38,245 nucleotides of DNA from Chromera velia (GCA_018398765.1 JAHBMJ010000160.1:9240-47484), one strand, 5' to 3'; numbered from the stretch's first letter, positions 12,599 to 22,912 are shown. Notes: generated by a model from the letters alone, not told the origin. Program-made: numbers and translations.

Positions 12599-13273
12599 CA
12601 GTCCAAAAACAGAAACGGACCCTTCTCTCTTCATTCTGTCCATCACGTCGCAAATACACGCAGGTCAATGTCATCCCATAGATTCTTCTTGCGTTTTTTC
12701 CTCTTCCTTTCTGTTCTTCGAGTGTCCCCACCCCAAAGCAGGTCCAAAGAAAAGAAAGCACGTCAGCATACTTGTCCTTCCTTCCTTCTGTCCATCCTGC
12801 AGCTGGTGAATGCCCCCCAGCACACCGACCTGGCAGCCGACATGCCTGACCTCTCCCGAGCGCTCCGAATTTCCAGTGAGAGTCTGGACGTTGCCCTGAA
12901 GGCCGTCAGTGAGGAGGCTTCCTTCCTGGAGGGCGAGATCAAAGCCCCAGGACGTGCAGAGGCCTACGGAGAGACGGCAATGAAGCAAGTGGAGACGCTG
13001 CACGAGCAGGCTGCATCGGCTCACAAAAGGCTGACTGTAAGTTCAGGAGACAGACAGACAGACAGACAGATAGATGCAAGCAACATTGGATCCACCCCTC
13101 TCTCTACATTGATTGGGGGGTTGCAGTTCTGTGCATTGCGGAATTTCGTCTCTGCCTCTGCTGCATTTTCCGCCCGTCCGTCTCTTTGCTCCTTCCTTTG
13201 TCGAAAAGAGAACAGTCTCTCCCAAGTCTCTCCCTGTCTGCACTATTTTACGTTTATGAGAAGACCTAGAAGT

Positions 13274-13312
<39 letters not shown>

Positions 13313-13364
13313 TTTGTTTGTATGTGTTTGTGTGTGTGTTTATATGTGTGTGTATGTGTGTGTG

Positions 13365-13434
<70 letters not shown>

Positions 13435-14095
13435 CGTTCCCCTGTGTTTGCAGGGGCGTGTGGAGACGGTAGGTGAGTTTGTGAGGGAGACTGCGAGGTT
13501 TGTTGCCTACGCCTCCAATGTCTCCAAGAGCCGTCTCCCCAAGCTCGAGGCATTCTTCGAGGCTGTGGACAAGGTCGCCAAACTTTTTGACTCCGCAGTC
13601 ATGGACGTGCGTCGTGACAGTCAAAAATTCGCACCGCTCATGCAGGCCCTCAAAAGCGCCGGAGAGGCGCAGAGCGAAACAGGGGCAACCTCGGTGGTAT
13701 CTCAGCAGACGGGTAATGGAAAAGACGACAAAGCGGATGTGACTTCTGTGGCAGCAGAAGACAAATCGCCAACTCCCTCTGGACCCCTTAGCAAGAGCCC
13801 CCCTCCCCCCCCGACAGTCCGGAAACTCCCCCCCAAACTGCCCCCCAAAGCAAAATCCCCCATTCCCCTCCGACTTGCCCCCCCGTCTGATTCCGGTCCT
13901 GCTGAGGGGAGTGGTGTCGGAGCGGACAAGGAGGAGAGACAGGCTGTTGGAGGGTCCAAGGAGGTGTCGGAAGACGTTCCTCTGAGAGAAGCTGCTTCTG
14001 CTTCAATGACATCGCTGTCTAATGGGGTGAAGGTGGGAGAAGGAGAGGAGGTAGCAGGGCAGACGGAAGGGGCGGGACCTGCAGGGGGCGGATGA
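708..14095 (+). CDS. formin (FRM2-like) with inactive PTEN-like domain, PTEN-C2 and FH2; 13 exons
   Basis: Predicted actin nucleator and elongator. Exons, joined by matching phases: 708-1496, 1848-3418, 3716-4760, 5079-5144, 5462-5660, 5900-9178, 9399-10687, 10970-11041, 11362-11468, 11847-12009, 12404-12532, 12803-13036, 13454-14095, giving about 3,194 aa. Domains in order: PTEN-like (residues ~20-263), PTEN-C2 with a long insert (~264-810), low-complexity linker with a His tract (~1615), lysine-rich FH1-like repeats (~2445-2645), FH2 (~2655-3043), and a Pro-rich tail. FH2 marks are the ILWKAL tryptophan, the GN-x2-N signature split by intron 10, and the LKLQDF block. The ATG at 708 follows an in-frame TAA. 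Apicomplexan formin-2 proteins also carry a PTEN-C2 domain, which supports orthology by architecture. The exon 2 start is the least certain: an acceptor at 1970 is also in phase. Transcript ends are not visible. Confidence 0.88.
1848..3760 (+). other. exon 2 to start of exon 3: PTEN-C2 domain with a large disordered insert
   Basis: Blocks typical of PTEN-C2 are seen in order: LQKVEIVAIPGL (first beta strand), possibly RSHPYLGLK, then LVAGDLVLLLRSK (PTEN G-D-x-K-V-x-F), LLQCHSGFLSG (the F-x-T-x-F-I position), and MEVKLSASDFDQ (PTEN L-T-K-N-D-L-D). Between the first and last blocks lie several hundred residues rich in Ser, Gly, Glu and Arg, far longer than the usual loops. Exon 2 ends CA|GTCAGT at 3418 and exon 3 resumes at 3716, giving DFDQVRIEED. 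C2 domains of this class bind membranes; that role here is inferred. Confidence 0.68.
5376..5431 (+). repeat. GGGT and GAGT microsatellites in intron 4
   Basis: Runs of GGTG, GTGA and GAGT units lie upstream of the acceptor at 5461. They are intronic and non-coding. Confidence 0.8.
7072..7113 (+). repeat. polyhistidine codon tract in the formin linker
   Basis: Fourteen codons encode nine His, one Pro and four His, using mixed CAC and CAT codons. Mixed codons argue that the tract is maintained as protein sequence and is not only a young trinucleotide expansion. Confidence 0.9.
9257..9285 (+). repeat. (AC)n microsatellite in intron 6
   Basis: About 14 AC dinucleotides between the donor at 9179 and the acceptor at 9398. 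Confidence 0.9.
9781..10380 (+). repeat. FH1-position tandem repeats (23-aa, lysine- and proline-rich)
   Basis: Five near-identical 69-bp units encode GKAKTPLPLKAKAPPG followed by a variable VPTAGD-type tail. They then decay into KAKGPPG and PPPxKGKG units up to the start of FH2. FH1 regions normally carry long oligoproline runs that bind profilin-actin. Here most units offer only PLPL or APPG, and PPPP runs occur mainly in the last part (about 10260-10350). Lysine is spaced regularly, making the segment strongly basic. It lies directly before FH2, as FH1 does. Confidence 0.88.
12566..12595 (+). repeat. (CT)n tract in intron 11
   Basis: About 14 CT dinucleotides between the donor at 12533 and the acceptor at 12802. 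The tract may extend the pyrimidine character of the intron. Confidence 0.9.
13277..13438 (+). repeat. compound (TG)n/(TGCG)n microsatellite in intron 12
   Basis: A 160-base array of TG, TTTG and TGCG units fills the 3' half of the longest intron and ends about 15 bases before the acceptor at 13453. No separate pyrimidine tract is present; the region just before the acceptor is CCCCTGTGTTTGCAG. Confidence 0.92.
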
Positions 14096-16633
14096 AAGAG
14101 CGCTCGTTGAAGAGGAGACAAGACAGACAAACAGGCAGGCAGGCAGGCAGGCCCTTTCTCGTTGGATTGCGTTGTCTGTCTGCCTGTACTGCTCTGGGGG
14201 CTCGTGTTTATCGTCGGAGGCAGAGTGGAGGAATCGGTCTGCATTCAGAGAACAAGAAAAAGGTGGAAAGGATACACCTCGCAAAGGGGTAGCTTTTCCC
14301 GTCCACTATTCTTCCCTTCAGAATCTTAGGTCTTCATTGTCTTTTGCAAACCCCTCCCCCAATTTGTTCTTGGTGTGGGGGAGGGCCTGGTTCTCGATAT
14401 AATCGCAGCTTTGATGAGACTGCTGGAAAGGAAAGGGAAGGGGAGGAACTGCGGGTAGTGTGATCGAATAAGCTGCCTCAACCGATATGAGCAAGTCGCC
14501 TCATGAGGCACTTGAACGGACCCCGAGACGAGGAGGAGGGAGGGGCTCACGGTGCACTGATCGAGGCGTTCGGTCATGCATGTACAGTAATAATTGTGGG
14601 CGTGCTTTTACGGTCAATTCAGTGATCATGCATGCGCATTAATTGCATGAACCAGCTGACCCAGTGACCCTCGAGGATTGAAGATCATCGCTCTGTTGCA
14701 TGCAAATGCACTCACCCTGTACAGGCAGTACAGATGAATGAATGCAATCGGAGTATCATCATAATTGAATCGAATGAATGAATTGAGGCGGTTAAAGCCG
14801 GTGAGCCACTACTCGGGCTCTGTATTATTATTAGGTGGTCTGTAGGTATCTGTCGGCTAATGATGATCGAGGTTTTTGTTATGCATGCCGCGTCCCTATA
14901 TATATGTCTAGAGTAATGCTTTAGCATAGCATAGCATTGATGTTCCGGGTTTTGCCTGCGGTCTACTTAGAACCGTTAGTATTGCCAAACTGGCATTCTA
15001 CAAAAAGGATGGAAAGCAATTCTTCCATGTAGTTATATTGTAGTAGCTAAACGTACGTGTTTCAACCTGGGCGCACTCAATGTAACTCAACGTTAATTAC
15101 TTTAGGATATGCTAGAGGATAGGATTTATGTTCCAGGTCAGACCGGGTGTCCCCCGCGGTCCACTGCATAGAAAAGGCTTATGCCATTAATCATATATTA
15201 TACTTATTACTAGTATACCGTTATATCTAAACTTTAAAATTAATTAATCATATATGTTTACGTACCTTACAAACTAGCTTACAAACCGTGTGACTAGCCA
15301 CATAAGATTATTATGCGATTATGTGTCGTATTATGCGATTACACAATGAAGGCTATTATGAAGTATAATCAAGCCACTGGCAGAACGACTCGGATTTTAC
15401 ATATTCATAGAACACGTGCAGACAGATGAGCCAAATAGCTAGAGCCTAAGGGGACCTAAATTCAAATTAAAGTGGTGGCTCACCGGTTTTAACCATCTCA
15501 ATTAATTCAAATTCTTTTATCTGAAACTAGACTGATTCTTAGAAAGAGAAAAAATGTAAAAATAATGATTATGCTAAATTATGCTAGTCACTATGATTCA
15601 AAAAAAAAAACGAACAAAGACGATTGAAAGAAATCAAGGGACTAGAGAATTTGATGGAAGAAAGACTAGAAGGGAAAGCGGAAAAATGACTGCTCTTTAG
15701 AGCCTCTTCGTATAATTTTTTTTTTTGTACCATATGTCTTTCATGTATTTACCTCCATAGTATTATACACCTGCTTGTGTCTGTTTGATACTGTTTGACC
15801 AAAAATAACTTAGTTATGAAAAGAAAAGAGAAGGTGAAACAATGGAGCTTGTCTCGTCTCATCTTGTCTCCGACGGCAGACTTTCGTTCACCACGGGGCT
15901 GGTCTCCGTCCGAAGTTATTATTATGCAGCGGGCTAGAGCAAAAAGCCTAAACGACCTTGCCGCACGCAGCCGGCGGTGCGCACATGCATGCATGCATTC
16001 ATGCAGCCATGTGTGGCGTGCGCGGCCGGCCGGGCGGTCGAATCGAAATGCCTGACCTTCATTGACGTAAAACTTGCATGAGTCTCTGTTATGTATGCAT
16101 GTCTCTGCTCGCTTTCCTCTTCCATCAGAGTCAATCTTAGCATGCATCCATACATGGGCATTGCAGTACGGAAAGTACTTTGTGGTGGCTTCCACGCGCC
16201 CTCTTCTCTTGAGTCCGCTTTGTCATCTCTGGCGGCAGCTTGCAAGAGTCTAGCTCTTGAAACGTCAACTGTGCATATACGAAAGTATATATGTCGCTGC
16301 ACTGTTGCGTTGTTTCTTTGGCTCTCATCAATGTCGCTGACTCCAGAATGCAGTTCTCAATACCATCTGCTCTTACATATCTAAGACAAACAGGCTTCAA
16401 CGTGGCAGAGGTGAAGGACACCCTTGTGAAATGTAGAGACGGCCTTCGATTGATCTCATTAAAAAAACTGGAGCAGTTTTGCATACATGTATGTAGATGC
16501 AAAGAAGGGACTGAGAAAAAACACACAAACCTCAACCCCTGCATCTTGCTTTAAAAAATCTGAGACAGTACAACCAGCCTCAAAAAAGGCCAAAGCAGGA
16601 CACATGTGATTGCGGGAGAGGCTTTTTAAGCTC
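14096..16633. other. intergenic, no gene seen
   Basis: The formin 3' UTR presumably lies in the first few hundred bases; I see no clear AATAAA near the stop. From about 14,900 to 15,800 the DNA turns AT-rich. Short reading frames exist near 15,750-16,550 but show no recognisable domain and are poor in coding character. Repeated TGCATGCA motifs occur near 14578, 14630 and 15985. Confidence 0.5.
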
Positions 16634-17119
16634 GGTGGTCTTTTTACTTTGCTGTATCGTTTCCTTTTGACTGATGCAGACGTGGATGGATGTACTGACA
16701 AGCTCTGATCTGTACCTATGGGAGCAGATATCCGTTGGGTGCTGATGCCGAAGAGCGATTGTGAGGTAAGGGAAAGAAGGCTTGGGTATGTATGTGTATG
16801 TGGGCTGTTTTGAGTTTTGAGTGGGGGTGTGATTGGTGGTCTTTTTACTTTGCTGGGTCGTTTCCTTTCGTTTCCTTTCGACTGACGCAGACGTGGATGG
16901 GTATACCAACAAGCTCTGATCTATACCTGTGCGTGCAGATATTCGTTGGGTGCTGATGTTGAAGAGCGATTGTGAGGTGAGGGAGGGAGGGAAGGCTTGG
17001 GTGTGTATGTGTATGTGGGCTGTTTTAAGTTTTGAGTGCGGGTATGATTGGTGGTCTTTTTACTTTGCTGGGTTGTTTTCTTTCGACTGACGTAGACGTG
17101 GATGGGTGTACCGACAAGC
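16634..17119 (+). repeat. tandem repeat, unit about 201-215 bp, about 2.4 copies
   Basis: The block starting GGTGGTCTTTTTACTTTGCTG recurs at 16634, 16835 and 17050. Each copy runs on through GACGTGGATGG and GACAAGCTCTGATCT. Copy 2 has an extra duplicated TTTCCTTTCG, which explains its longer unit. Copy 3 stops after GACAAGC, where the next element begins. Confidence 0.9.
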
Positions 17120-17356
17120 AACAGAGTGGACTCCAAAGTAGAACTTAGTGGAATCTAAAATAACTTTTAAATTTACTATATTCTAGCTTCATTATAAAGT
17201 AAAACTAGGTTATTTGAAGCAATTTAGAGCCTTTTAAAGCATTTAAAATCGTCACTCTTGTGCGAATCTGCTCAAATGTGCTCAAAAGACTGGTTGATTA
17301 GCTAGGGTGCATGGTGGGAAAAATTACGATCACCGTGGCACGTAGAAGTTAGTGAA
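17120..17356 (+). repeat. left terminal inverted repeat
   Basis: Reverse complement of 19836-20072 with a low number of substitutions. Confidence 0.92.
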
Positions 17357-17368
17357 CCTCGGGTCCGG

Positions 17369-17972
17369 AAGGTGTTCTGAGACTGTTTTGGGTCAGGGAC
17401 CTCGAGTTGGGTCGGACACCCCCCCCCCCCACGGTTTAGAAGTCCGCACTTCTGAACCTTGGGCAAAGGGGGTCAAACCCCCCCGCCGCCAGGTCCAGAC
17501 ATGGGCTAATCGTAGGTCCGGGAGGCGCCGCCACGGGGCTAGAGGGGGGGGCGGCACCCTGCCCCTTCGACGCACGCAGCCGACTTTGCCTCTGTCGGCC
17601 AATAATCGGGTCTGAAGTCTCTTGTCCATCTTGAAGGTCCACAGGTTCAAAACTGCGGAGTTCTGAACCTCTGAGCAAACAGACTTTTCCCATAGAAATG
17701 TTATCACAAAAAGCGCTCTGTCAGATGTCTTCTGATGGTTTCAGAAGATGTCTGACAGAGCGTTTTCTCGGTTTTGACTTTTTTTTCGGGAGTGTACTTT
17801 CGGGGCTCTGGAGGAGACGGCTGCAACAACAGTTGCTGGGTCACCTCGGGTCGGCATGAAGTGGAGCTTGCAGGTGGGTCCAGTGGAGACCAGCCGTCTT
17901 GATCTTGCTTCCAACGTCTTTCTGCTTGCTGCTGCTCCTCCTGTTCAAGCGGGGAAGGGCTGCCGGCCTTAT
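17369..17972 (+). repeat. internal direct repeat, copy A (cut by the gap)
   Basis: At least 604 bp matching copy B at a constant offset of 911 bp with roughly a dozen substitutions and no indels, so about 98% identical. It is GC-rich near 17425-17580, with C and G homopolymers. Confidence 0.93.
17714..17762. repeat. hairpin in copy A
   Basis: GCTCTGTCAGA...TCTTCTGA is followed after a short loop by TCAGAAGA...TCTGACAGAGC. The arms are 21 bases with two central mismatches. The same hairpin recurs at 18625-18673. Confidence 0.85.
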
Positions 17973-18245
17973 NNNNNNNNNNNNNNNNNNNNNNNNNNNN
18001 NNNNNNNNNNNNNNNNNNNNNNNNNNNNNNNNNNNNNNNNNNNNNNNNNNNNNNNNNNNNNNNNNNNNNNNNNNNNNNNNNNNNNNNNNNNNNNNNNNNN
18101 NNNNNNNNNNNNNNNNNNNNNNNNNNNNNNNNNNNNNNNNNNNNNNNNNNNNNNNNNNNNNNNNNNNNNNNNNNNNNNNNNNNNNNNNNNNNNNNNNNNN
18201 NNNNNNNNNNNNNNNNNNNNNNNNNNNNNNNNNNNNNNNNNNNNN
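17973..18245. other. assembly gap (273 N)
   Basis: Unresolved bases between the two internal direct repeats. The true length and content are unknown; any reading frame across it is meaningless. Confidence 0.99.
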
Positions 18246-18320
18246 CCAACTCGAAGTCCCTGACCCAAAACAGTCAGAGAAGGTGTTCTGAGACTGTTTT
18301 GGGTCAGGGACCTCGAGTTG
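18246..18320. repeat. hairpin at the gap edge
   Basis: A 30-base arm starting CCAACTCGAAGTCCC (18246-18275) pairs with 18291-18320 (one mismatch) around a 15-base loop. Only the right arm is present in copy A, so copy B begins inside a palindrome. Such a structure is a likely cause of the assembly break. Confidence 0.85.
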
Positions 18321-18883
18321 GGTCGGACACCCCCCCCCCCCACGGTTTAGAAGTCCGCACTTCTGAACCTTGGGCAAAGGGGGTCAAACCCCCCCGCCGC
18401 CAGGTCCAGACATGGGCTAATCGTAGGTCCGGGAGGCGCCGCCACGGGGCTAGAGGGGGGGGCGGCACCCTGCCCCTTCGACGCACGCAGCCGACTTTGC
18501 CTCTGTCGGCCAATAATCGGGTCTGAAGTCTCTTGTCCATCTTGAAGGTCCACAGGTTCAAAACTGCGGAGTTCTGAACCTCTGAGCAAACGGACTTTTC
18601 CCACAGAAATGTTGTCACAAAAAGCGCTCTGTCAGATGTCTTCTGATGGTTTCAGAAGATGTCTGACAGAGCGTTTTCTCGGTTTTGACTTTTTTTTCGG
18701 GAGTGTACTTTCGGGGCTCTGGAGGAGACGGCTGCAACAACAGTTGCTGGGTCACCTCGGGTCGGCATGAAGTGGAGCTTGGAGGTAGGTCCAGTGGACA
18801 CCAGCCATCTTAGTCTTGTTTTCAACGTCTTTCTGCTTGCTGCTGCTCCTCCTGTTCAAGCAAGGAAGGGCTGCCGGCCTTAT
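18280..18883 (+). repeat. internal direct repeat, copy B
   Basis: Matches copy A. Sequence after 18883 is unique within this window as far as I can see, so the full repeat length is hidden by the gap. Confidence 0.93.
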
Positions 18884-19835
18884 CTAGGTGTTAAAGTACT
18901 GTTGCCCTCATCGCTCTCCTTACTCTTTCCTTGCAAGTCACAGTCTTGGGAGCCCCGGGATCAACCCCCAGGTCAGCCTGTCCGGACCTGCTGCTTTTTA
19001 GGCTCTTGGTCTTTTCCTTGGGACCTTGTGCACGCAGAATAAGCTAGACAGAAGTGCTTCTTTGACTGCACAAAGCGTGAACGCCTGTCCCTCCATATTT
19101 GCAGGTGTTGGTGGACGGAGACTTAAAGACACCTGCAGGTCAGTTAAGGAAGCGCGGCTCGCTCTCTCGCTTTGCATGATGATTTGCTTAGCATCCAGCT
19201 TCTTTGTTCTGCTAGGAGCTTGACAGAAATGCAAAAGGGAGGTCACTGAGAGAGGGTCGATGGAGAGTTTGCTGGAGCCTCCATTTTTTGACCGCCTTTT
19301 CTGAAGCTTTGCACAGCTCTCAGTCCTGCCAGACATTTTTCCACCCAGAACAATCGCTCAGCTTTCATACATTTGAATGTCTTCCACTTGCTCCATATAT
19401 GTCAGTCCTTGAAAGCGGTCCGTACTATCCCGACGCAAGTGCTCCTTACTCATTCATCCTTTCTCATTTGTGACACTCTGTACTAGTCTCCCTCTCTAGC
19501 TCCCTCTAAACATCTGGATCTACCTACGGACCTGTCCTTCTTTTTCACAGTTTCTCAGTGACATACGCAGAACGAGTTGCAAGCTTTTGCGCTGTGTAGT
19601 GTGAGTTCTTTATAAAAAGAATTATGTTGTCTCTGTGCTCTGTTTCTAGGCTCTGTTTTCTCTGACCCCTGCTGACCGCCTGCTGTCCGGTCTGACCAGC
19701 CTAGCTGTGAAGCCCTCCTTCCTGCACTGTTTCCCTTGTAGAAGAAGCAATTCTTTGTAGTTGATTGGCGGCGCTAAACGTTGCTTTTGAGCGTATCCAT
19801 TAGTGTTGTGCCTGTGTATTTCTTTACAGGTAACA
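18884..19835. other. unique interior of the inverted-repeat element
   Basis: No recognisable coding region. It could be captured host DNA, but I see no domain. Confidence 0.5.
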
Positions 19836-20072
19836 TTCACTAACTTCTACGTGCCACGGTGATCGTAATTTTTCCCACTATGCACCCTAGCTAATCAACC
19901 AGTCTTTTGAGCATATTTGAGCAGATTCACACAAGAGTAACGATTTTAAATGCTTTAAAAGGCTCTAGATTGCTTCAAGTAACCTAGTTTTACTTTATAA
20001 TGAAGCTAAAATATAATAAATTTAAAAGTCACTTTAGATTCCACTAAGTCCTACTTTGAAGTCCACTCTGTT
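19836..20072 (-). repeat. right terminal inverted repeat
   Basis: Reverse complement of 17120-17356. Its outer end abuts the truncated reverse-transcriptase locus. Confidence 0.92.
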
Positions 20073-22912
20073 TTTGTCTGCTGATGCTTCCAGACACGGC
20101 CTCTTTGTTATCCTTCCTATTGCAAAGATTGAGGGTGGTCAGATGAATTTGCGCATGATGGAATACTTATGTATTCGTGCATATAAACCTATATGGAATA
20201 CAGTTGGTGTGTTGAGGAGATTCAAGAATGACCCGGTGCGTAATTTGAGGGACCCTAATAAAAGGGATGTTCGCTTAATTGCGTGCAGGTATAGTGACAG
20301 GGTCTCAAGTCTGAGGAGGAGACTTGAATCTTCTGTTCACATGTCGAAGTTGGCGGGAAGAGTTGATAAAGGGGGCATTTTCCAATCTCGCTCCCTTTTC
20401 CTCTACAGGGTCACTGGTGAAGAGGGTGTGGGGGCGAAAAGAGGGGAAGGGGACGTGATTTCTCTTTTTCGTGCACGACTGCTGACTGCATTGTTCAAAA
20501 AGGTCCTTCCCGATTCGTCTCTTTGTTCATTTGATGCAACAGAGAATGATTTGAGTGCATGTATGCGCATGGTGCCCAGGGGCGGGATTCTTGGGGGAGG
20601 GAGGGCAACTTTTGACTTGAATGTGAGACAAATGTGCGAGTTGAATGGCTGGTCAGCAGCGACTTTGCTCAGAGGGGAGCTGATTACGATTCGGGTGCCC
20701 CTCGCTGACTTGTCTTTTTTCTGATCTTTTTATTTTACCATGTTTGAGGAGATAAGGAAAACTGTGTCTCCATTGTCAAACGTGAGGCTTCGCCTTCTCC
20801 CTACAAAGCTGACTGATCTCCAACAGACTTTGGACAATACATATGAGATTTGTGGGGAAGGAGGAGGGGGTGAAGGTTCTTTTTGTGGATCGTCATATCA
20901 TTGTAGAGAGATTGCAGAATTATTTAATCTTCCTTTGCTTGATAGTCATGTGTGTTGTCTACTGTCTGCGTCTTCCTCTCTCAGATCTTTCTTCTCTCTT
21001 CCTCCTCACTTTTCTTCCAAGGCCAAATTATGGCCTAACACTGGTGCATGGAATATTGTTTTAAAGGGTATTAAGTCTTTCCTCTGTTCTGTTCTCACTT
21101 CTGATGGTGGCACTCGAGAGGGGGTTGGTCTAGGGAGGACAATGGGAAAGGGGAGCGGGAGGGAGAATACAAGAGGCAGGTCGATAAAAGGGGTTTTGTC
21201 TCCTGCAATGATTGCTGACCTTTGAGAGCGGTGGGTTTCAACGCTTTCATATCCTCAGGCAAATAAGAAAGGGGCCGGCCGTCCCAAGGAAGTCTATGGC
21301 AATCAGAAAGTTATTGACTCCTCTAGCGGTTGTGCTAGTTGACAAGGCTAGAGGAGATCTGGCTTTTTTATGTAAAGGGAAATACATTGAGGCAGTGGTG
21401 AGAGCTTTTCTTTTTGATTCTTCTTATGGAAGAATTGGGGAGGGTGAGTTTTCTGTTTCTCTGGACCTTCTGGAGAATGGTTTTCCAAATGAAAAGGATG
21501 CATGGGTGTCTTTTTTGAATCAGTTCAAGAAATTCGACAGGAAGAAACACCACTTTGAGATTGGGATCCTTTGGGTGAAACGCAAGTCTTAGGGCGTTGA
21601 GGGGGAGCTCCCTGAGTCTTGGTCCTCTTTGAAGTACAGGCCATTGGTATCTTACAAGAAACACGCCAGACGTGAGATTTTCTCTTTCTTTTGCAAGGCT
21701 TTGAATGGCTATCCTTCTTACTTTTCGCCATATTGTGACTTTGACTCTGTCTTTGCTTTTTAGGATAAGGTTGGGACCTTTAATTTAGGGTTTGAGAGAC
21801 TTGCAGATCGTGGCTCTTGTGTTTTTTCTAATTCGTATTGGCCTCGGGGTGGACTTGGTCTGCTGGTGGACGACATCAAAGCATTTTTTCCCTTTCTACC
21901 CAGAGCTGATTTCCTTTCTTATTTGAATGACTTTGTTTATTTCATTCATTCTTCCTCTAGATATTGCTTTGTTGTGTTGCCCACCCATAAGTCTTTTTGT
22001 ATTAAGGAGGCGGGTCTGGGAGAGGGTGAGAAGTGGTATTCTCGGAGACGTTACTTAAAACCTGTTGCTTTTTTATCCTCCCACTGCAATTATGTGAATG
22101 CACTTTCTTGCCCTCTTAATATGCTGGCTCGTATAATTAATTTTGATTTTGTTTTAAATGTAATTCGGGTTCGAGGGAAGATGGTTAGACAGCATGAAGG
22201 TTTTCCTCAAGGGAGTCCGTGCTCTCCTGGTGGGGCCCGATTTTTTGCCGTGTGGAAAGAGTACTTTGTTGTATTGATGAGATCAAAGCCTTCATAGGAG
22301 GGGGAGAAATGGATGGCAGGGAGATACATAGATGATAGAACGATTGTTTTTAGGACTGACTGTGGTATGAGTGACGTGCCGGATGACCCTATGATGGAAA
22401 AGTTACTTGAGGAAGACTTCTACAGTCCTGCATGCGTTTTAGAGCATCAAAAGGGATCTACGGTGCTTGGTCTGCGTCTTTTCTCATTGCCGGAATCTCC
22501 TTCGATTTTGCTTTTTGCTGCTGTTAATCCTAACCGTGATGTTCTTTTTAATTTCTTTTGTGATTTGGTTGCTTTTTCTTTGTTGCCCATTTCTGGAGGA
22601 TGGTCGTCTTTTTCTAACCTGCCTTCACTTTGTAGAGTACGTCTGATGCATGCTTTCTCCTGTGTTCCTTCTGTTTCGGCCAAGAAGGGCCTAATATCCT
22701 CTCATCTTATCCGGACACTTCTTTCTTGTAATGCACCTGCGGTTGTCCTGGTTGACGAACTTACTTTTCTGTTTTTGGAGTTGTATATTTTGAGATGGCC
22801 TGTTTCGTTTTTGCTTAATTTGTTCATGTCTGCAGTCCGTCGGACTGGTGATGATGGTCTTCGTTCTCTTTGGAAGGCGCGTTTGTCCTTTTTTTATTTT
22901 ATTCTAAAATAA
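20073..22912 (+). pseudogene. decayed reverse transcriptase, possibly Penelope-like with N-terminal GIY-YIG remnant
   Basis: Open sequence in one frame runs from 20073 to a TGA at 20722-20724 and on to 21225. A frameshift near 21212-21225 leads to a second frame that continues to 22912, broken by TAG at 21590, 21761 and 22295. RT-like blocks in order: VLVDKARGDLAFL (nt ~21329), KYRPLVS (~21634), VDDIKAFFPFLPR (21866; motif A with Asp), GFPQGSPCSP (22199; motif B), RYIDD (22322-22336; catalytic YxDD), and a VLGLRL block near 22465. The DK block followed by Y-x-x-A recalls Penelope-like elements, while PQGSPxSP is closer to LINE, group II or telomerase type. Upstream, MMEYLCIRAYKPIWN (~20154) resembles the C-terminal Glu and Asn part of a GIY-YIG nuclease. 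The 5' end is cut at the neighbouring element. RT identity is firm, the class is not. Confidence 0.68.

Larger units (their letters stand above)
10410..13640 (+). other. FH2 domain (exons 7-13)
   Basis: The domain starts at LGRRILWKALDSE, with the lasso tryptophan, and continues with ELLDGKTATNMAIVFKGLKTPLE, the short exon at 10970 (LLLLDSSKMGLDDIEKF), VIPTDEIREKLKGYDG, RLRVLRVGHILSAAV, then LWGNQ and VNFGSSD across intron 10, LESVLKLQDFK, and the C-terminal helices to about 13640. About 390 residues is the normal FH2 length. A charged KKKKEEDKEDGEKEKK insert sits at about 10555-10610. The GN-x2-N motif is intact, so the domain is expected to dimerise and cap barbed ends. Confidence 0.9.
17120..20072. 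mobile_element. 2.95-kb element with 237-bp terminal inverted repeats, non-autonomous
   Basis: Bases 17120-17356 are repeated, inverted, at 19836-20072, with both arms 237 bases long and near-identical. The outer ends read AACAGAGTGGACT and the inner ends TTAGTGAA. No transposase-like reading frame is present between them. Inside is a 604-bp direct duplication offset by 911 bp, two hairpins, and the assembly gap. Long inverted repeats suit Mutator-like or fold-back elements, but I could not find a target-site duplication: the left flank is GACAAGC and the right is TTTGTCTG. The class is therefore open. Confidence 0.8.

Noticed and set aside
13277-13550. Cys-Val and Thr-His repeat proteins
   Set aside because: Translations of the (TG)n array in intron 12. 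The same applies to 35414-35542 and 35781-35844.
17704-18377. Reading frames across the N run
   Set aside because: They consist mainly of unknown residues.
17112-20082. hAT-type 8-bp target duplication around the CAGAG ends
   Set aside because: Flanks ACAAGCAA and TTTTTGTC do not match, nor do other lengths tried by eye.
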